Below are positions 8,920 to 18,574 of a stretch of 64,000 nt of DNA, in pieces. The DNA lies in assembly GCA_965198025.1 (NCBI GenBank), contig OZ240237.1:2728001-2792000 (forward strand), in the 5' to 3' direction. The DNA comes from CAYWWM01 sp965198025. Its GTDB lineage: Bacteria; Acidobacteriota; Terriglobia; 2-12-FULL-54-10. Positions within the stretch are counted from its first letter, which is position 1. Every line of letters begins with the position of its first letter. The translations under genes and the position numbers were made by a program. The notes under the pieces are model-generated. The model was not told the origin of the DNA. It made no database searches and saw only the letters and a program-made list of their open reading frames with translations.

Positions 8920-10231
8920 CTACTGCCCGATCGCGAACAACGCGTCGTCCGACCGGATGAATAGTTGTCCCCCTCGAAATCGCTGGGGACCCAAGCTGTC
9001 GGGCGGCCAGTTTGTTGCGCGCCAGAACGTGCGGCGTGCGTCCGGCGGCGAGCACCACTGTTTCTCCTCCCTCGCTCAGCAGGTAGATCTTCCCGTCCGC
9101 CGCCACGGGCGAGGCCGTAAAGACGCCCCCGACCCGGTGCTGCCAGACGCGTTCGCCTGTCCGCGCGTCCGCAGCCGTAACTACGCCGACATCCCCGGCC
9201 AAATAGATCAAACCATCATACAAGACCGGCGAGGAAACATACGGCCCGCCGGAACCCGACCGCCATAGCACGTGGCTCTCCGTGACGTTTCCCCTGCCCC
9301 CCGGGCGGATCGCCATGTACGGGCTGCTCCGGTAGCCCCGGCTGGTGTAGATCAGTCCGTCCTGCTTCAGCGGAGTGGCGATTGGGAACCGGCTACGGCC
9401 TTGCACGTGCCAGAGCAGCTCGCCCGTCGCAGCGCTGTGCCCGCTGATGCCCTGGCTCGAATTGACCACCACTTCCGCCCCGCTCTCGGTTTCGATCACC
9501 ATCGGCGTGCTATAGGAGATCAGCCCCGGGTCCCGGTCCACCTTCCACCGGTTGCGCCCGCTTTCCGCGTCCAGCCCGAGCAGGTAGGACGCCGAGGGGT
9601 GATAGCACACCAGGATCACCGTGCCATCATGTACGATCGGCGAGCTGCTGTGTCCCCAGTTGATGTCGAACGGCCCGTACTCCGCGACCAGATTGCGCTG
9701 CCACGCCAGTTTTCCGTCGAGGTAGAGCGCCACAATCTGGCCCGTGCCGAACCACGCATACACGCGCTCGCCATCCGTCACAGGACTCGAGGAAGCCAGG
9801 TTGTGCTTCTCGTGAACGGAAGTCAGCTCTCCCTCAGCTGGCAGTTCGTATTCCCAGAGCGTCCGGCCACTGGCTCGGTCAAACGCAGCGACCAGAAAGG
9901 TCACATCTCTGCCGACCGCGGCGCGGCGACCGGAGGCCGCACCCAGTTCGGTCTCTCCGGCGGCGGTGGCATCGCCGGCCTGATATAAACGCGGACCGGG
10001 CCGTGACACACCTCTCCCAATCTGCGAGGTCACAAACACACGGTCGCCCCATACGATGGGCGAGGAAACCCCGAGCCCCCGGACCGGCGACTTCCAAGCG
10101 ACGTTTTCCGAATTGCTCCAGTGTGTCGGCAGTCCTTTTTCTTCCGACACGCTCGAAGAATGCGGCCCACGCCAATGCGGCCAGTCCTCGGCGAACGCCA
10201 CCGTCGTGCAACACAGGATCAGGACCCACAA
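8920..10231 (-). CDS. PQQ-binding-like beta-propeller protein with one-base frameshift near its end
   Basis: This is an exported propeller of about 436 aa when one base is corrected, close to the 441-aa paralogue at 4761. It has the DWPHWRGP box after a hydrophobic N terminus. As written, the frame runs on to 8543 and reads nonsense after SPAISRG. Removing one G from the run at 8969-8973 restores ISRGQLFIRSDDALFAIGQ and a TAG at 8920-8922, which matches the family C terminus. The apparent start is a TTG at 10231 after an in-frame TGA at 10253-10255. The codons between encode IPRRVFLW, a better signal-peptide n-region, preceded by a GGGGGTGAG Shine-Dalgarno-like run but only an ATA in start position. 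The frameshift may be real or a homopolymer sequencing error. Confidence 0.8.
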
Positions 10232-10349
10232 GAATACCCGTCTCGGTATAACTCACCCCCACAAGGTCTTCTGATACGCTGCCCCGGCCCATCCGCGCCT
10301 GGCGAATGGCCCCTCGCGGCAGCGCACACTCATCTTGTTGTCTACTGTA

Positions 10350-10799
10350 TCAAGCCGTGGGGCGGAAGTACAGCACCAACGCAGCCCCCACCGAGGCAAG
10401 GAAAAAGCCCAGATAGAGCAGCGGGTTGATGGCAGACTTCGGAGGGTGGATGGCCATCGTAAGGATTACGTTGACGATCGGCGCTCCCCCAAAGACCAGC
10501 GGCATCACATAAACCGGCAGGCCCCCGGACTTGAACGCCCAGATGATGCAGACCGCCCCCGTGGCGCCGAGCGCGCCCGCCGCCGTCGCCAGAATCAGGC
10601 CGGACGCATTGAACCCCGACAAGCCTCCCTGGGCGCTCAGGCCTGCCACCGGAACGACCACTCCCATCAAGAAGTAGGCGGTTCCTACGCAGAGTAGCGC
10701 CTTCAAGGGATTCCCAAGCTGTACCTGCCCTTGATGCAGCAGCGCTCCGTAGGCTCCCCATGACAATACGGCTCCCCCCACAAATATCAACCAAACCAT
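10350..10799 (-). CDS. Small DMT/EamA-like integral membrane protein
   Basis: About 149 aa, with four to five hydrophobic segments: near 2-18, 28-48, 63-85 (SGLILATAAGALGATGAVCII), 93-110 and 125-142. The WGAYG and final LGFFLASVGAALVLYFRP stretches are typical of a family of half-size DMT-superfamily-like proteins usually left as hypothetical. An in-frame ATG at 10862 would add 21 hydrophilic residues. I prefer the ATG at 10799 because the first helix begins there and a GAGGAGG lies 12 nt upstream. It could be a permease half acting as dimer, but no substrate is known. It is divergent from the DUF1592 gene. Confidence 0.7.
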   Translation of the reverse strand: MVWLIFVGGAVLSWGAYGALLHQGQVQLGNPLKALLCVGTAYFLMGVVVPVAGLSAQGGLSGFNASGLILATAAGALGATGAVCIIWAFKSGGLPVYVMPLVFGGAPIVNVILTMAIHPPKSAINPLLYLGFFLASVGAALVLYFRPTA

Positions 10800-10881
10800 A
10801 GGTCTTTTCGGCCTCCTCTGTGTGCTTTGAAACGCCATGCTGCCGTCCATTATAAAGGCCATTGCTTTGCTTTCGATATGG

Positions 10882-10887
10882 TATAAT
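10882..10887 (+). promoter_or_regulatory. Candidate -10 element (TATAAT) for the DUF1592 operon
   Basis: A perfect TATAAT stands 43 nt before the ATG at 10931. The only -35-like hexamer, TTGCTT at 10862, is 14 nt away, too close for a standard sigma-70 spacing, so the -35 is weak or absent. Confidence 0.4.
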
Positions 10888-10930
10888 TGGCACCATCGAA
10901 CAACATGAGTCTTTCAAGGGGGCAGGGGCC

Positions 10931-13390
10931 ATGGGTACCGGACATTATGGCAGCCGATTCGGCATTATCCTCGCCGGGGCGGCGATCGTGTTGGCAGCAT
11001 CTCTTCCGGCGGCGGGCCAGACACCCGCGGTTCCTACCACGGCCACACAGTTCCAAAGCGTCGTTAACCAATACTGTCTGACCTGCCACAACGAGCGGCT
11101 CAAGACGGCCGGCATGGTGCTGGAAGGACGGAATATCGCGAACCCCGGCGAAGACGCTCCGGTCTGGGAAAAGGTGATCAGCAAGCTGCGCACTCGCCAG
11201 ATGCCGCCCGCGGGTATGCCTCGTCCGGAACCTGCAATCTATGACGCGTTTTCTTCCTATCTGATCGCATCACTCGACCACGCGGCGGAGGCTGCGCCCA
11301 ATCCCGGCCGGCCGGCCCTGCATCGCCTCAACCGCACCGAGTATGCCAATGCCATTCGCGACACGCTGGCTCTTGATCCGCACGCCATAGATATCGCTTC
11401 GCTTCTGCCCGCCGACGATGCCGGTTACGGCTTTGACAATATCGGTGACGTCCTCACCGTTTCGCCCATGCTGATGGAAGGCTACATGTCCGCGGCGCGC
11501 AAGATCTCTCGGCTCGCCGTTGGTGACCTTTCCGCCCGGCCGTCCTTCTCCATCTATGACGTTCCGCGCTTCGTTATGCAACGGGACCGCATGAGCGAGG
11601 ACCTTCCCTTCGGATCCCGCGGCGGCATCGCCGTCCGCCATTACTTCCCCGTGGACGCCGAGTACACCATGCGAATCCGCCTGCAGCGCAACGGGAAGAC
11701 CTATATTCTCGGCCTCGATCGCGCGCACCGATTGGATGTTCGCCTGGACGGGGAGAAAATCAGGGAGTTCACGGTCGGCGGTGACTATCAGGGCGAGTCC
11801 CCCGCAGGTCGCGTCCGGTCGTTCGAGCAGGGCGAGTACGAACGTTATCGCATGAACGCCGACGATCACCTGGAGTTTCGGTTCCAGGCCAAGGCCGGCA
11901 CGCGGCTGATCGGCATTGCCTTCCCCAATGAGACCTCGGAGATGGAGGGCATCTTTGAGCCCCCGGTCACCGACTATGCCTACGCTATGGACTACGGCCG
12001 TCCGGACATGCCTCCGGCCGTCTCCACGGTCACGATTGGCGGCCCCTATGACGCTAAGGGAAATGGTGAGACCGCCAGCCGCAGCCAGATCTTTATTTGC
12101 ACGCCAGCCAACTCTGCCGAAGAGGAACCGTGCGCCCGGCGCATTCTTTCCCGCCTCGCACGCCTAGCCTATCGCCGTCCGGTTACCGATGCCGACATCG
12201 ATGACCTGCTCGCCCTTTACCGGTCGGGTTACCGGGAGGCAGGCTTCGAAGAAGGCATCCAGGCCGCCCTGCAACGCATCCTGGTCGACCCCGAGTTCCT
12301 GTTCCGCATCGAGCGCGACCCGGAGGGCATCGCCCCGCGCGCCGCCTATCGTCTCAGCGATCTCGAGCTGGCCTCTCGCCTGTCGTTTTTCCTTTGGAGC
12401 AGCATCCCGGATGACGAGTTGCTGACGCTCGCCGAGCAGGGCAAGCTCCACGACCCTGCCGTTCTCGAAGCCCAGACCAGCCGCATGCTCGCCGATTCCC
12501 GCTCCAAGGCTCTCGTGGACAACTTTGCCGGCCAGTGGCTCTACTTGCGCAATGTCGAGAGGGCCTGGCCCAACCCGGATGCCTTCCCCGAGTTCGACGC
12601 CAACCTGCGGAACGCCTTCCAGCAGGAGTCCTCGCTCTTCGTCGAAAGCCTGATTCGCGAGGATCGCAGCGTCCTCGATTTGTTGCGCGCGGACTATACG
12701 TTCGTTAACGAGCGTCTGGCGAGGCATTATCAAATCCCTAATGTCTATGGCAGCCATTTCCGTCATATCACGCTGGACGATGAGAATCGGAGAGGCTTAA
12801 TCGGTCAGGGCAGCATTCTCACGGTCACCTCCTATGCCACCCGCACGTCGCCCACCATCCGCGGCAAGTGGCTGCTTGAGAACATCCTGGGCATGCCGCC
12901 CCCGCCCCCGCCTGCCGACGTCCCCTCGCTTGACGAAAAGAAGGGCGACGACGGCCAGCCGCTGACGGTCCGCCAGCAGTTGGAGATCCATCGCGCCAAT
13001 CCCGTGTGCGCCAGTTGTCATAAGCTGATGGACCCGCTGGGCTTCGCGCTCGAAAACTTTGATGGGACCGGGAAGTGGCGCGACACCGATGGTGGGAAGC
13101 CTATTGATTCTTCCGGCGTAACCCCAGATGGATTCGAAATGGAGGGCCCCGCCGACCTGCGGGAGTTCCTGGTCAGCCATCCCAAACAGTTTATTGGAAC
13201 GGCAACCGAACGGCTTCTGACCTACGCATTAGGCCGGGGAGTCGAATATTACGACATGCCCGTTGTCCGTAAGATCATCCGCGATGCCGCGCCAGGCGGT
13301 TACCGCTGGTCGTCCCTGATCGTCGGCATCACCCAGAGCATGCCATTTCAGATGAGAAGATCTGCATCCGAGGAAGAGGAGGTTCCATGA
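10931..13390 (+). CDS. Exported cytochrome-like DUF1587/1595/1592/1588/1585 protein (module A)
   Basis: This is an 819-aa protein with a Sec signal peptide (hydrophobic 11-28, LPAAGQ cleavage area). A CxxCH heme motif (CLTCH, C49-H53) heads the conserved NERLKTAGM segment. The chain then follows the planctomycete-type order DUF1587 (LHRLNRTEYANAIRDTLAL), a carbohydrate-binding-like region, DUF1595, DUF1592, DUF1588 with a second CxxCH (CASCH, C693-H697, followed by KLMDPLGFALENFD) and DUF1585. The ATG at 10931 follows a GGGGGCAGGGG purine run; the earlier in-frame ATG at 10862 would be upstream of the probable transcript start. It is translationally coupled by ATGA to the DUF1552 gene. The biochemical function of the family is not established; a periplasmic electron-transfer or oxidative role is inferred from the two heme motifs. 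Confidence 0.9.
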   Translation: MGTGHYGSRFGIILAGAAIVLAASLPAAGQTPAVPTTATQFQSVVNQYCLTCHNERLKTAGMVLEGRNIANPGEDAPVWEKVISKLRTRQMPPAGMPRPEPAIYDAFSSYLIASLDHAAEAAPNPGRPALHRLNRTEYANAIRDTLALDPHAIDIASLLPADDAGYGFDNIGDVLTVSPMLMEGYMSAARKISRLAVGDLSARPSFSIYDVPRFVMQRDRMSEDLPFGSRGGIAVRHYFPVDAEYTMRIRLQRNGKTYILGLDRAHRLDVRLDGEKIREFTVGGDYQGESPAGRVRSFEQGEYERYRMNADDHLEFRFQAKAGTRLIGIAFPNETSEMEGIFEPPVTDYAYAMDYGRPDMPPAVSTVTIGGPYDAKGNGETASRSQIFICTPANSAEEEPCARRILSRLARLAYRRPVTDADIDDLLALYRSGYREAGFEEGIQAALQRILVDPEFLFRIERDPEGIAPRAAYRLSDLELASRLSFFLWSSIPDDELLTLAEQGKLHDPAVLEAQTSRMLADSRSKALVDNFAGQWLYLRNVERAWPNPDAFPEFDANLRNAFQQESSLFVESLIREDRSVLDLLRADYTFVNERLARHYQIPNVYGSHFRHITLDDENRRGLIGQGSILTVTSYATRTSPTIRGKWLLENILGMPPPPPPADVPSLDEKKGDDGQPLTVRQQLEIHRANPVCASCHKLMDPLGFALENFDGTGKWRDTDGGKPIDSSGVTPDGFEMEGPADLREFLVSHPKQFIGTATERLLTYALGRGVEYYDMPVVRKIIRDAAPGGYRWSSLIVGITQSMPFQMRRSASEEEEVP

Positions 13391-14733
13391 TGGTTTTCCA
13401 AAAAGCGATTCCCCGCCGCACCTTTTTGCGAGGCTTGGGCACAACGCTCGCGCTGCCGATGCTCGACGCCATGGTTCCCGCGTTCGCCCATGGCGCCGCA
13501 ACCAAGCCCGCCAAGCGCCTTGCCACCGTCTACCTCCCCAACGGAATCATGATGGACAAGTGGACGCCGGCCACGGAAGGTGCGGGGTTTGCGCTGACTC
13601 CCATTCTCGAGCCGCTGGCCCCCTTCCGCGACCAGATGCTGGTGATTTCTGGACTCGCCCACAAGACCGGCCGCGCTCTGGCAGGCGAGAATACAGGTGA
13701 CCACGCCCGCGCTGGCGCCACATACCTTACCGGTGTCCACCCTCGCAAGACCGAGGGCGCCGACACCGAAGCCGGCATATCGATGGACCAGATCGTTGCG
13801 CAGGAGCTTGGGAAAGAGACCCAGCTCGCTTCACTCGAGCTCTGCATGGACACCCCCGAGCTGCTCGGCCAGTGCGAAGCCGGTTACACCTGCGCGTACA
13901 TGAACACCCTCTGCTGGCGCACTTCGACTACGCCCATGCCCATGGAGAACCGCCCGCGCGTGGTCTTCGAGCGCCTCTTTGGCGACAGCGACAGCACCGA
14001 TCCCGCCGTCCGCCTGCGCCAGATTCAACGCGACCGCAGCATTCTGGACTCCGTCAACGCAAAGGCCGCACGCCTCATGGGTGACCTCGGCCCCACCGAT
14101 CGGGCCAAGCTTACCGAGTACTTGGAAGCCATCCGCGACGTCGAGCGCCGTGTGCAACTTGCCGAAGAACAATCCGAGCGCGAGTTGCCCACCTTAGAGC
14201 GTCCCCCCGGCGTTCCCTCGACTTTTTCCGAGCACAACAAGCTGATGTTTGATCTGCAGGTGCTCGCCTACCAGACCGACATGACCCGTGTCATCACCTT
14301 CATGATGGGCCGAGAGTTCGGCGGCCGCACCTACCCGGAGATTAACATCCCCGAAGGCCACCACGCCCTTACCCACCACATGTACAAGCAGGACAAGATT
14401 GATAAGGTCATCCAGATCAACATCTACCACGCCAAGCATCTTGCCTATTTCCTCGACCGGCTACGTTCCACGCCCGATGGCGACGGCTCGCTCCTCGACA
14501 ATATGCTGGTCCTCTACGGCGGCGGCTTGAGCGATGGCAACTCCCACCTGCACGACAACCTGCCCACTTTGCTCCTGGGCGGCGCAGCAGGTCAGTTGAA
14601 GGGCAACCGTCACCTCCGCTATCCGGCCGACACCCCGACGATGAACCTTTTCCTGACCATGATGGATATGCTCGGCGTTCCAGTGGACTCGCTCGGCGAC
14701 AGCACCGGCAAGCTGGACCTCTTGCCGGTTTAG
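13387..14733 (+). CDS. Tat-exported DUF1552 (HXXSHH-family) protein (module A)
   Basis: This is a 448-aa protein. The twin-arginine signal is PRRTFLRG (R10-R11) followed by a hydrophobic stretch to about residue 35. The family signature appears as HALTHH at 326-331, with Thr where the family name has Ser. The context 'DMTRVITFMMGRE' before it and 'DGDGSLLDNMLVLYGGGLSDGN' after it is the conserved C-terminal half, which resembles the metal-site region of sulfatase/phosphatase-like exported proteins. Tat export suggests folding with a cofactor in the cytoplasm. The ATG overlaps the stop of the preceding gene, and its GAGGAGG ribosome site lies within the last codons of that gene. The family has no proven function. 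Confidence 0.9.
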   Translation: MMVFQKAIPRRTFLRGLGTTLALPMLDAMVPAFAHGAATKPAKRLATVYLPNGIMMDKWTPATEGAGFALTPILEPLAPFRDQMLVISGLAHKTGRALAGENTGDHARAGATYLTGVHPRKTEGADTEAGISMDQIVAQELGKETQLASLELCMDTPELLGQCEAGYTCAYMNTLCWRTSTTPMPMENRPRVVFERLFGDSDSTDPAVRLRQIQRDRSILDSVNAKAARLMGDLGPTDRAKLTEYLEAIRDVERRVQLAEEQSERELPTLERPPGVPSTFSEHNKLMFDLQVLAYQTDMTRVITFMMGREFGGRTYPEINIPEGHHALTHHMYKQDKIDKVIQINIYHAKHLAYFLDRLRSTPDGDGSLLDNMLVLYGGGLSDGNSHLHDNLPTLLLGGAAGQLKGNRHLRYPADTPTMNLFLTMMDMLGVPVDSLGDSTGKLDLLPV

Positions 14734-14838
14734 GTTGCTCGGTTCAAACTTTTCCCCAGCCACGGTGAGCAAACTGCTCGCCGTAGCTCTTGTTTGGTTA
14801 CTAACAAAGCCCAATCAACCTAAGGAATAGATCCTCTG

Positions 14839-16488
14839 ATGAAACTGAAAACCCTTCTCACCCGGACGCTTTGTGCGATCGCCATACTCGCCGGATTTAT
14901 CGGTTCCGCCGCATCCTTCGCCCAGCAGACCGCCGCCCTGCGCGGCGTCGTCCGCTCGCAGCAGGAAGGTGACATGGAAGGCGTCCTCGTCAGCGCCCGC
15001 CAGAATGGGAGCCACTTCACGGTGACGGTCGTAACGGACAGCCAGGGGCGCTACTCCTTCCCCGGCGACCGCCTTGCGCCCGGCACGTATCGTCTCAAGA
15101 CCCGCGCCGTCGGCTACGATCTCGCCGATCCGGGCGCAGTGACTCTCGAGGCTGGCCGGACCGCCGAGGTCAACCTGACGCTCCAGCCGACCCAAAACCT
15201 CGCGGCCCAGTTGACCAACGCCGAGTGGTTTCTCAGTCATCCGCCGATCAAGGAAGTCCTGGTGGACGGCATGCGTGGAGTATACAGCGGCAACTGCGTC
15301 GCCTGCCATCCCATCTCCGTCATCATGAACAGTCGGTACAGGGGTGAGCAGTGGCTGCCCATCCTGGACCGCATGCACAATTACTCCGAAGCCAGCATCT
15401 ATCAGCCCGGCGAGTTGCGCATTCGCGTCAACCGCCCGAACCATGTTCCCAGCAAGCCCATTGACAGGGAATTCGCCGAGTTTCTGAGCTCCATCAATCT
15501 GTCTTCGCGTCCGGATGGCGATTGGGGGTTCGAGTTGAAGACCCTGCCCCGCGTCACTGGCCGGTCCACCCGCGTCATCATTACCGAATGGGATTTGCCC
15601 CGCCGCTACGGACAGCCCCATGACGCCGTGGTGGACCAGGAAGGAATGGTTTGGTACACCGACGTCGGTAACGGCTATCTCGGCCGCCTCAATCCCCGCA
15701 CCGGCGAAATCAAGGAATGGGAGGTCCCCGAACCTGACCCGGAAAGCCGCCAGATTGCCTACACCTTCGACATCAAAATCAGCCAGGACGGCAACCCCTT
15801 CGTCGGCTCCTCGGCGGGAATCCTGAAGTTTGATCGCAAGACCGAGCAGTTCACCGTCTGGCGCGATATGCCCGGCGGCATGGTGGCACTCTCACCCGAC
15901 GGCATCGTCTGGAGCAAGGACCAGGGGGGCTATACCATGTACCGCCTGAATCCCCGGACCGGCGAGGTCAAGACCTACCCCTTCGCCCGGCGCATTCGTT
16001 TCTACGGCATCGAAGCCGACGCCCACGGCAATGTCTACGGCGCCAGCCTGCAGAGCGCCACCATCGGGAAACTCAACGGCGAGACCGGCGAATGGGAACA
16101 CTTCGCGACCCCCACGCCCGACGCCGGACCTCGCCGCGCCGATATGGACGGCCAAGGCCGCTTCTGGTTTGCCGAGTACTACGCCGGCAAAATAGGGATG
16201 TTCGATCCCACCACCAGGAAGATTACGGAATGGCCTATCCCGCCGATGCCCTGGTCGGGTCCTTATGATGTGGTCGCCGACAAGAACGGCGAGGTCTGGG
16301 CGGCCGGCGAGTTCGCCGATAACGTCTATCGATTGAACCCCGCCACCGGCGAGGTCACCACCTACCCCCTTCCCACCCTCGAGATGAACGTCCAGCGGAT
16401 TGACGTCGACAGCTCGACCAACCCTGTAACGATCTGGCTCAGCCAGAACCACAAGTCGAAGATCGCGCGTGTTGAGCCGCTCGATTGA
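14839..16488 (+). CDS. Carboxypeptidase-regulatory domain, CxxCH and Vgb-like propeller fusion
   Basis: This is a 549-aa exported protein. Parts in order: Sec signal (1-29); carboxypeptidase-regulatory-like beta-sandwich (about 33-112, with ALRGVVRSQQEG and YRLKTRAVGYDLADPG); a cytochrome-like stretch with CVACH (C153-H157); then a seven-bladed streptogramin-lyase (Vgb)-type propeller from about 250, with repeated 'DxxGxVWYTDVGNGYLGRLNPRTGE' style blades. True Vgb enzymes linearise streptogramin B antibiotics; here the heme motif and extra domain make a redox or sensing role more likely. It lies 105 nt after the DUF1552 gene of module A on the same strand, probably co-transcribed. A paralogue with the same architecture is at 36810. 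Confidence 0.85.
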   Translation: MKLKTLLTRTLCAIAILAGFIGSAASFAQQTAALRGVVRSQQEGDMEGVLVSARQNGSHFTVTVVTDSQGRYSFPGDRLAPGTYRLKTRAVGYDLADPGAVTLEAGRTAEVNLTLQPTQNLAAQLTNAEWFLSHPPIKEVLVDGMRGVYSGNCVACHPISVIMNSRYRGEQWLPILDRMHNYSEASIYQPGELRIRVNRPNHVPSKPIDREFAEFLSSINLSSRPDGDWGFELKTLPRVTGRSTRVIITEWDLPRRYGQPHDAVVDQEGMVWYTDVGNGYLGRLNPRTGEIKEWEVPEPDPESRQIAYTFDIKISQDGNPFVGSSAGILKFDRKTEQFTVWRDMPGGMVALSPDGIVWSKDQGGYTMYRLNPRTGEVKTYPFARRIRFYGIEADAHGNVYGASLQSATIGKLNGETGEWEHFATPTPDAGPRRADMDGQGRFWFAEYYAGKIGMFDPTTRKITEWPIPPMPWSGPYDVVADKNGEVWAAGEFADNVYRLNPATGEVTTYPLPTLEMNVQRIDVDSSTNPVTIWLSQNHKSKIARVEPLD

Positions 16489-16498
16489 TCCTCGATGC

Positions 16499-16535
16499 TG
16501 TCGTCCCAGGGAACGGAGTGACGGGGGATCTGCTC
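16499..16535. repeat. GTCATCCCGAG/GGGATCTGCTC dispersed unit, degenerate copy
   Basis: GTCGTCCCAGGG to GGGGGATCTGCTC in a 37-bp span between two convergent genes. It is the most diverged of five such units in the window (others at 41537, 44807, 47599 and 49212). The remaining bases up to 16700 show no gene. Confidence 0.55.
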
Positions 16536-16700
16536 TTTTTCCTTATCCGCACCGCGCGCGCCAGAGACCGGTAGTCTGGCATTGTGCGGACTGCAGGATC
16601 GGTTTTGGTAATCAGCCGGACGTTATCGTGGACCGCCAACGAGGAAATGTCCGAAGGTGACGGCCAGTACTGAAATGCCCGTACTGAGGAAAGACAAATG

Positions 16701-18248
16701 CTACTGGGGCTGCTGGGGCGGGTTCGGAGCGGAGCCCTCTCTCTGGTAGCGCAGGCTGCGGTTGAATCGGAACGCCTCCGATTCTTCTGCCACCGGAGTG
16801 AAGTAGCCCGGCGTGTCGAGCGGCGAGGCGCCCAGTTCGAGCAGCAATTCCGCGGTCGTCGGCTGGATGATCTCGCCTAGCTCATCTCCGTAGGGAATCC
16901 AGGGCAGCAGCATGCCCGATGCGATGCTCAGCGGCGTCTGCTGGTATTTGTCCTTGGCGTTGATGTCCGCGCCCCGCTCCAGCAGGAACCGCACTACGTC
17001 ATCCGCCCCGTTCACCGCCGCACCGTGCAGTGCCGTCAGCCCGCTCTCGTTGGTCGCGTTGATGTCAGCGCCTAGGTCAACCGCCAGTTGCACAGACTCC
17101 AACGCCAGCCGCTTCTCGTCCTCGTCGAAGTCCTGGCCCCGGGCCGTTCCTCCCGCGACCATGAGCGGCGTCAGTCCTCCTTCAGTCGCAATCAGTGGGT
17201 CCGCGCCGCCCTCGTGCAGGATGCGCATCACGGTGGGGTCTGGACTCGCCGCGGCCAGCAGGAACGGCGTTGCGCCAATTATGGCCTCTTCGGCTGATCC
17301 GCCGATTCGCGGGGGCTTCACGAATCGCACGTTTGGATCTGCACCATGCGAAATTAGCGCACGCACCAGATTCGTCAGGCTCGGCCGGAACCAGTGCGCC
17401 ACGTAGTTCGCGTAGCGCACCCCGTTCAGCGCCGTGATGCCCTTGATCAGCGCGTAGTGCAGCGCCATCGCACCGTTGCTGTCGGCAGCGTTTGGATCAG
17501 CGCCGTTCTCGAGTAGAAAGATTCCCATGTCTTCCCGGCCGCTGGCGCTCGCCAGCACCAGCGCGGGCATCCCGTCCGGTGTCGCCTCGTTCGGGTCGGC
17601 GCCAGCCGCCAGCAGAACGCGCGCAGATGCCACGTCGCCGACCCGAGCCGCAAACAGCAGCGCAGTGAATCCACCGTTCGAGCGGGCGTTCAGATCGGCG
17701 CCGCCCTCCAACAGCACCTGCACCGCAGCCGCATGCTTCTGTGCTACCGCCCACATCAAAGCTGTCTGACCCTTCTCAGAATCCTTCGCGTTGACGTCGG
17801 CTCCACGGGCCAGCAGAGGCCGCACCGCCTCGGCATTGCCTGTGTGTGCACACCGCATCAGCGCGGTCTCACCCGAAGGCAGGATCGAATTAGGATTCGC
17901 CCCGGACGCGAGCAGCCGCTCGACCATTCTCGCGTTTCCGTTGATGCACGCCAGTGAGAGAGGAGTGGCGCCGTAGTCGTTCGCTGCGTTCACATCGGCG
18001 CCGGCCTGAAGCAACTGTCCGGCCATTTCGAGATCATCCCAGTGCGCAGCCCAGTGCAGGGCAGTTGCGCCATCCGGTTGGGCCGCGTTTACGTCCGGAT
18101 TCCCCCCCAGCAAGGAGCGTGCCCCCTCCATGTCCTTCTTTGCAACCGCTTCCACGAGCCGAAGATCGGCGGCTAGGCCGACCATACCGGCTTGGAAGAA
18201 CAGCACTCCAATGCAACAGGCCGTCAGGATTCTCTTGGTGATCGCCAT
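16701..18248 (-). CDS. Exported ankyrin-repeat protein, facing module A
   Basis: This is a 515-aa protein with a Sec signal peptide (MAITKR, then hydrophobic to about 27, ending GLAAD). About eleven ankyrin repeats follow, with the usual 'GxTALHWAA...LLxxGADVNA' pattern. A break near the middle (a W-F-R-P-S-L stretch) and a variable tail after 490 interrupt the pattern. Ankyrin stacks mediate protein binding; exported forms are common near DUF1592/1552 genes of Acidobacteria. The start at 18248 is set by a GGGAGGGAGGG run just upstream and by the signal peptide; the frame stays open another 225 bases without sense. It faces module A convergently, while its two homologues (22661 and 27000) lie directly after DUF1552 genes. 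Confidence 0.88.
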   Translation of the reverse strand: MAITKRILTACCIGVLFFQAGMVGLAADLRLVEAVAKKDMEGARSLLGGNPDVNAAQPDGATALHWAAHWDDLEMAGQLLQAGADVNAANDYGATPLSLACINGNARMVERLLASGANPNSILPSGETALMRCAHTGNAEAVRPLLARGADVNAKDSEKGQTALMWAVAQKHAAAVQVLLEGGADLNARSNGGFTALLFAARVGDVASARVLLAAGADPNEATPDGMPALVLASASGREDMGIFLLENGADPNAADSNGAMALHYALIKGITALNGVRYANYVAHWFRPSLTNLVRALISHGADPNVRFVKPPRIGGSAEEAIIGATPFLLAAASPDPTVMRILHEGGADPLIATEGGLTPLMVAGGTARGQDFDEDEKRLALESVQLAVDLGADINATNESGLTALHGAAVNGADDVVRFLLERGADINAKDKYQQTPLSIASGMLLPWIPYGDELGEIIQPTTAELLLELGASPLDTPGYFTPVAEESEAFRFNRSLRYQREGSAPNPPQQPQ

Positions 18249-18481
18249 GTTCGTGGCCCTCCCTCCCCCGGCAGCGGCCGGGGTATCCCTTGTCTCGTGA
18301 CTCCGTGAGAGCATTCTAATCCTCCCGACGGATAGAAACAATGGGAACTTGCTCTCAAAGCGGCAGGCCTCGCCGGGTTCACAGATGAGTGGCAACTTTA
18401 GAAGTTTGCAAAGAGAATTTCTTATTCTGAGAAGGACTGCTGTTGCAGTACCGCCGAGCGAGAAAATCTGCATTTCTTTAA

Positions 18482-18559
18482 GACGCGACGGCGGGAGAGA
18501 TCACCGAAACCCGTACCTCGGCGCGGCAGGTCCAGTTCGGACTGCGCTACACCTTCTAA
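18482..18559 (+). pseudogene. Relic of a TonB-dependent receptor C terminus
   Basis: A 25-codon reading frame directly after a stop codon (18479-18481) ends in RQVQFGLRYTF and TAA. This closing beta-strand with terminal aromatic residue is typical of outer-membrane TonB-dependent/carboxypeptidase-regulatory receptors, numerous in Acidobacteria. No start codon, no ribosome site and no upstream part of the receptor are present, so it is a leftover from a deletion or rearrangement. It sits in the 582-bp gap between the ankyrin gene and module B; the rest of that gap holds no gene I can support. Confidence 0.65.
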
Positions 18560-18574
18560 CTCTACCCTTCAAGC

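Noticed and set aside
14734..14838. Possible terminator between the DUF1552 gene and the Vgb fusion
   Set aside because: A GGTGAGCA/TGCTCGCC stem exists but no T tract follows, so termination is not supported.
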